Made by a program: the position numbers and the translations under genes. The notes under the pieces were generated by a model. That model worked only from the letters and a program-made list of their open reading frames with translations. It was not told where the DNA came from and ran no database searches. Shown in pieces: positions 59,706-64,000 of a DNA stretch of 64,000 nt. The stretch is from Heligmosomoides polygyrus polygyrus (lineage: Eukaryota; Nematoda; Chromadorea; Rhabditida; Heligmosomidae), in contig OX377202.1 in the NCBI GenBank assembly GCA_947396885.1, positions 32,603,407 to 32,667,406 on the forward strand, given 5' to 3'. How positions within the stretch are numbered: position 1 is the first letter of the stretch; each line of letters begins with the position of its first letter.

Positions 59706-62700
59706 GACTGCAATTGACAGCAGCCGCGGACGATGACACAAACGACGTGGCCTCCAGCTCAGGTTTGTAGATTGGGCCTTGATTCGTTTACTATGATTTT
59801 AGCACTAGAAGTGGCCGTTTGCTCTTTTTTGTTCTAATTTTGACATTACATGAAAATTGGTAAAATGCTTCATAACACTCCGTTTATTTCTGCGAAACCG
59901 CCGAGTTATTATTGAGTGAACGCGCCAGGTAGCGCGGTCGGAGGAGGCTCCATCTGTCGTGTAAACCCAGATCGAAGTTCTTTTCCCGCCTAGACGAACC
60001 AAGCCTTTCATCCCTCTAGAATCGATGCCTCCAGGATCAATGTCTGGAAAGGGTAAGGCACTGGCTTATCCACTGCAGCTCATAATTATTATATAATATA
60101 AGCCAGGAAAGCGTTGAGATTGTACAACAAAGTAGAACTCGTGGTGCATCCTGAACAGGGGCTGATTGCCTCTTATCTTTTATTATTCAGTAAGAAAGTC
60201 ACTGTGTAGACTTTGCTTTCTAATTTCGAAATTTACATGCCTGCTGCGAAGTGCACCACACATGCGAGTGGCAGGTGTGGTGCAGTTAGCAGCAGATGCT
60301 TTTTTCATAAGCTTAAATGGCTGCTAGAGTCGGTTCAGAAGCCATCTGAGGCTTCCAACGTTGATGAATTCGTGGAAGACGTCCCTAAGAAGGACAAACA
60401 ACTGACATCTCTTCTTGACTGGTCACTGCATGTAACAGGTATAGAGGTATAGAGCAAATACCTACAGTTCCCCGAGACACCCCCCTAAAATGATCAGTAA
60501 GTAGAATGCACGGCCAGAAAACTACAGGTTAATATGGAACTGTATTGTAACCTCTTGCTATTATTTTTGGAGTCTGGAATTGTGCACATATTTACTAACA
60601 CCACTTCAGAAGGCGCACCTGGAACAGTGCAACGAGGCCCTCCGTCAGCGGAAGAGCCGGCGGCAGACGACAAAATAGAGACCGTCAATAAGGAGAAACA
60701 ACCGGTAGGCTTGCTAGGACCACTGAGGTATCTGTTCGTCTGAGTAGCCGAGATGTTACAGAAGTCCGAAGATAAAGCGGCCGAAGAAGTAGAGAGCGCC
60801 GAGCGGACGGAAACTGTGGAGAAGCCATCAAACTCAGCGGAATCTTCGTCATCTAAAGAAAGGTTTGTGCGGAATTCTGGGCACGAGAATTAGAACTTGT
60901 TCTTATTTTAGTGTTTCTTTTCGAAAAAACTAGAAGGATCTGATTCATCGGGCGTTCTTCTCTCTTTCTTTAATTATTTTTATTTCTTTACCGAACCTTG
61001 CGGACTTTTTCACTAGTGCCTCAAGCAGTGACACAGTTTCTTTGTTACTTATCTTTTCTTACAGCTGTTATTCTTTAGGGGAACTTATATTCACACCCAT
61101 CTTTATCGAGCGCTAAATGTCATGTGCATGTCGGAATTCTGCATGAACTAACAGGCACGAATCTATCGTCTCTGGGATGTCAGAATTCCTGCTTTCCAAC
61201 TTTAAGGCCTAAATCTGCGATGGCTGCTATACTGTTAGAACAAAGGACGAAGGTCGGACGTGATCGACCCTTTGGGTGTGCCACGCATTCTTTCTTTACG
61301 GGATATTGTGGAGACAACTCGAAAGAATGCGTGGTAGTGCAGTCGGAGGAGGCGCCGGCTGTCGCGTGCACTCCAATTCAAGGCTACTGGTCCTGATTTC
61401 CCGCTCAAGGCAAACAAGCCTTCCATCCCTTGGGAGAGTGAGTTGGTATCAGACTTGTAAGGAAAGAGTATAACATTGAGTCATCCAGCTGTTGACCATC
61501 ACTCATTGTGTAAGCTAAATACGCAATCAGCGTGCCTCCACGATAGAAGTAGAATTTGTAGCGCATCCCTAGTGGGACTGACTAATGCCGACGTTTATCC
61601 TTTGTCGTTTACCTCGAAAGCCCACAGATTCGTATTTTATTATATGTTTGCCAGCAAATTGGCACCAACTCACCGATTTCAATTCTTGGCGGTCCCCGAC
61701 TGCGTTACGTGCGTCACCTTTCAGGATACACCATGGCAAATTTGAGTTTTAATCAGTCCAAGGCTTCTTTGTCCTTGACGAATGAACGAACGCCCTAGTA
61801 AGGTAGGAGTAGAACACGCCCCTGATGCTTACACCTCGTCCCCGTTAACACGAACGATTTGTTAAAGTTATTCTATTATATTAAAATTTAAATTTAATAG
61901 AGAAAATTCTGCAGACCATACCTACCGCTCAAAGCGGTGCTGGAAAGGCTTATTCCATTGCGTGTGTTTAGCAAAAACTGCGCTGACCGTCATGACCTGT
62001 GCAAATTCTGGACGTCGATCGGTGAATGTCAGACGAACAAGGAGTGGATGGCGGACCACTGTCCGGTGTCGTGCGACGTCTGCAATGGTAGGACTGCCAT
62101 CCGCCATCAGTAGTGAAACTGTTCGGCTGGTGAAGGTTGCCCTGTTCAGGAACGATGGCCTGTGTTGACCGGCATCGACTTTGCAACTTCTGGTCGGCGA
62201 TCAAGGAGTGCGAGACGAACGCCGTCTGGATGCTGTCGAACTGCGCTCGATCCTGCAAGGCTTGCAAAGGTGAGCGGAGCAAACCGTTAGTGTTAGTCGC
62301 CATCAGTACGGTATCGTGGACACACACCGAGTCCCATCAGGAAGGGGAGGGGAATTCATAAGGCACTACTTTGCTCTTACTGACTTCAACGTATTTAATT
62401 TCAGGCAGAACAATCGGGCCTGGATCAGGCGGTTCCCGCAAGGACGGGAGTTTCCGCGAGGCCGATTGCACCTTCATCACCACTCATGAAGGTAACTCAT
62501 TAGCCCTTGTCCTTATATTTATTATTTTGGTAGTGTTCTTTTGTAATTTTAAGGAGGCGAAAGCTGAGAGCAGAATAAAAAATTTAGTTGCTCTATTTTT
62601 TTGATAACATCTCCATGTGGCTGGGCTGAGACGAAGGATTTTGTAAGACCTCGTGTACTTGAAAAAGGTCCACCTCTCCTACCCCTTTCGTTTTCAACAA

Positions 62701-63020
62701 CGTGGCTGTGATTTCTATGCTTATGAGATTTTAGTGTAAGCATCATAAGAACGGGAGATTGAAGTTCAATGACCTCGTGATTCAGTTGAAATAAGGATTA
62801 GAAGATGCCATAAGGGACTTCATATCAGCACAGAAGGGCATGGATGGAGACAGCGCCATGGGTTGTGGATTCGCTCGAGACCTTTCAGACCCTTCCTTTC
62901 AGACACATCTCATCGCAAAACGCTTTCTATCAACGACATCAGAAACAGCAATGCGAACTTCAACTGCGCACCGACCCAACAGCCGCCCAACTGCAACAAG
63001 AACCTCTGCTACCACTTGAG
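59706..63020 (+). CDS. ShKT-domain secreted protein, probable peroxidase (partial)
   Basis: Eight plus-strand exons join with consistent phases: 59706-59762, about 60328-60438 (weak acceptor; TTCAG at 60334-60338 is an alternative), 60610-60704, 60762-60862, 61972-62087, 62150-62269, 62405-62491 and 62903-63020. Order: a start that follows a signal peptide (GLQLTAAADDD), an acidic Ser/Glu/Lys-rich linker, two ShKT domains, a Gly/Ser hinge, then SINDIRNSNANFNCAPTQQP and PPNCNKNLCYHLR at a final donor (phase 2). That ending resembles the lead-in to the heme peroxidase domain of nematode ShKT-peroxidases (SKPO/MLT-7 type), which cross-link cuticle. The peroxidase core is not present; no further exon is visible before the window ends, so it must lie beyond. 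A signal exon is not adjacent; 49329-49365 fits in phase. Alternatives: another ShKT-bearing enzyme. Confidence 0.75.
59922..60187 (+). repeat. tRNA-derived SINE copy (intronic)
   Basis: Plus-strand: GGTAGCGCGGTCGGAGGAGG (head), AACCAAGCCTTTCATCCCTC, AAAGGGTAAGGCACTGGCTT, 3' part GTAGAACTCGTGGTGCATCC and tail TCTTATCTTTTATT. It lies in the first visible intron of the ShKT gene. Confidence 0.75.
61240..61617 (+). repeat. SINE copy with inverted 3' fragment at its head
   Basis: The full plus-strand unit starts at about 61322 (GCGTGGTAGTGCAGTCGGAG) and ends at TTTATCCTTTGTCGTTTACC. Immediately to its left, 61262-61320 is the 3' hairpin part of the same SINE in the opposite direction (GTGCCACGCATTCTTTC...GAAAGAATGCGTGG). 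It lies in the intron between the exons at 60862 and 61972. Confidence 0.8.
61972..62087 (+). CDS. First ShKT domain exon
   Basis: After acceptor GTGTTTAG the exon encodes KNCADRHDLCKFWTSIGECQ and continues with a T-N-K-E-W-M segment to a C-P-V-S-C-D-V-C ending, then donor AATG/GTAGGA. The six cysteines, the D after the first, the C-x-x-W/F-x-x-x-G-x-C spacing, the N-x-x-W-M and the terminal C-x3-C-x2-C are the ShKT signature. These domains form three disulfides in secreted proteins. The exon has split-codon phases 2 and 1 that join exactly to its neighbours. Confidence 0.92.
62150..62269 (+). CDS. Second ShKT domain exon
   Basis: Acceptor CTGTTCAG leads to MACVDRHRLCNFWSAIKECE and a following T-N-A-V-W-M segment ending in C-A-R-S-C-K-A-C, then donor AAAG/GTGAGC. 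Again all six cysteines are present. It is similar to the first domain (D-R-H-x-L-C-x-F-W-x-x-I-x-E-C), so the pair arose by tandem exon duplication. The intron between them is only 62 bases. Confidence 0.92.
62405..62491 (+). CDS. Hinge exon after ShKT domains
   Basis: Acceptor ATTTCAG at 62398-62404; the exon encodes GRTIGPGSGGSRKDGSFREA then DCTFITTHE, phase 1 on both sides, donor GAAG/GTAACT. It links the ShKT pair with the next exon, and its single Cys may pair within the following domain. Confidence 0.8.
62903..63020 (+). CDS. Exon leading into probable peroxidase domain
   Basis: Acceptor CTTTCAG at 62896-62902; the exon encodes TSHRKTLSINDIRNSNANFN, then CAPTQQPPNCNKNLCYHL and ends at a TTGAG/GTTGGT donor. 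A C-x-x-x-x-x-x-P-x-C-N-x-x-L-C-Y-H pattern normally precedes the Y-R-x-x-D-G-x-C-N-N start of the animal heme peroxidase domain. That step is known for the family but not visible here. Confidence 0.7.
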
Positions 63021-64000
63021 GTTGGTCGTCTTCTATATTGATGTTGCTCTCAGGCACTATGTATTTTTGTTGTGTTCTGTAAATTCCCTTCCATAACGGA
63101 GAGGAAGAGGTCCTTCTCGGCATCAAGGTTCGATTTCTGCGCCATTCATCTACCTCATAGCAATCACAACACCGCACTTAAATAACGACGTATGTAGGAT
63201 AATTTTTCTGGGTGTTCTCTTGCAGTAAAAATAGGTACAATATTACATGGTTTCAACAAATATTAATGGTAACGGATTATGGAAGTCACGTGCTAGATTT
63301 GATCTCGTTGTGTTTATTTTCATAGCAGAGATGTTGACCTTTCTGAAAGATGTTAGAAACATATAATTGCTATCGCCAAGTATACGTTAAATGTCTCCAG
63401 TTTAACTCGAATATATTCTTGAATTTGAAGACGAGGTGCAATGTCCGCTCACGTTTAAGCCGAATATTTTTATTCAAATCTCAGCGCCTTTCTGGATTTC
63501 CTTCTTTATTAAGAATAATGACATACGGATTCTATAAGTTTTTAAAATGGTAGGACAGGAGCGAAATTCCGCCTGCAAGGGTAGCTTAGACCCCATAACA
63601 ATCGTTTTCAGAGAGAAAAACTCCTAGAGGGCAATGAACAAAAAGTTTGCCTTACATTCCTTGGCCTTCCTCTATGAATCATGATAAGTCAGGTGTCGAT
63701 TTCCTCCCATTCGCTTTGTCAGAGGTGGTTCAGATCTGCTAGCTGAGTTATGTTCTCACTGTGCAGTTGGCTTAGCTAACTAAGAAAGAACTAAGAATTG
63801 CTTGGGTGACGGACCTGATCACTTTAACGCTCAAACTATTTGGAAGAATGTTTTGACGTGTCGTTCGTCGCAAAGCATCATTCGGCCATTACTAGCTTCG
63901 AGTTCAATATCGCAGACTCCATTTAATATCATTCGGATTGCCTCTTCACGGCGTATTCGATGCTTCTTGTTAAACTTCAATTTGGCAACCCATGACCTAG
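63021..64000. other. Intron of the ShKT gene, no exon seen
   Basis: I looked for the expected peroxidase-domain start after the donor at 63020 and did not find it. Only AT-rich sequence and short frames are present, so the next exon is probably outside the window. Confidence 0.45.

Noticed and set aside
60213..60452. Single exon starting at the ATG at 60213
   Set aside because: The first third has a different composition; only the part after about 60328 is exon-like and phase-compatible with the ShKT gene.

Overview
The window looks like the genome of a parasitic nematode, most likely a strongylid (hookworm-type) worm. The evidence is small phase-matched exons with short TTTCAG-type introns, tandem ShKT (six-cysteine) exons, RTE- and CR1-type LINEs, several mariner relics, a Penelope-like element and a dense tRNA-derived SINE family. 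It is repeat-dominated intergenic and intronic DNA with one convincing multi-exon host gene and one 200-base assembly gap (25777-25976). Nothing looks prokaryotic: there are no operons, no rRNA and no CRISPR.

Layout. 1.2-5.3 kb: a decayed CR1/Jockey-type LINE (ORF1-like, endonuclease, reverse transcriptase, AAAT tail), followed directly by a 1.3-kb foldback element whose two arms each carry a tRNA-like Pol III split promoter. 11.6-13.2 kb: a mariner with perfect 25-bp terminal repeats and TA duplication, inserted in a TCTA microsatellite, with a ruined transposase. 13.3 kb: a possible small secreted-protein exon. 17.3-18.5 kb: a mariner relic (holding a small MITE) against a piggyBac-like C-terminus. 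20.1-22.5 kb: an RTE LINE with an internal RT deletion. 23.1-24.5 kb: a Penelope-like element (RT plus GIY-YIG). 25.5-25.75 kb: a TATA box and a clean first coding exon running into the gap.

26-48 kb: scattered SINEs, a 1.05-kb near-perfect hairpin element with mariner-type ends (31.7-32.7 kb), a long-TIR MITE family, a second mariner relic, an RTE 3' fragment, a 107-bp tandem repeat and a 5'-truncated copy of the CR1 3' UTR. 49.3-49.7 kb: a signal-peptide exon and a phase-compatible second exon. 53.0 kb: a hammerhead ribozyme of the Penelope type. 56.9-57.3 kb: an aspartate aminotransferase pseudogene.

59.7-63.0 kb: eight phase-consistent plus-strand exons encode an acidic linker, two ShKT domains and a segment resembling the entry to the peroxidase domain of nematode SKPO/MLT-7-type ShKT-peroxidases. 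The gene runs off the right edge. The signal-peptide exon at 49329-49365 has the correct phase to be its first exon, which would place the aminotransferase pseudogene, SINEs and ribozyme-bearing relic inside one roughly 10-kb intron.

I did not find a new defence or metabolic system. The most distinctive items are the hammerhead ribozyme, the two long foldback elements, the inverted SINE 3'-fragment arrangement and the split ShKT gene.
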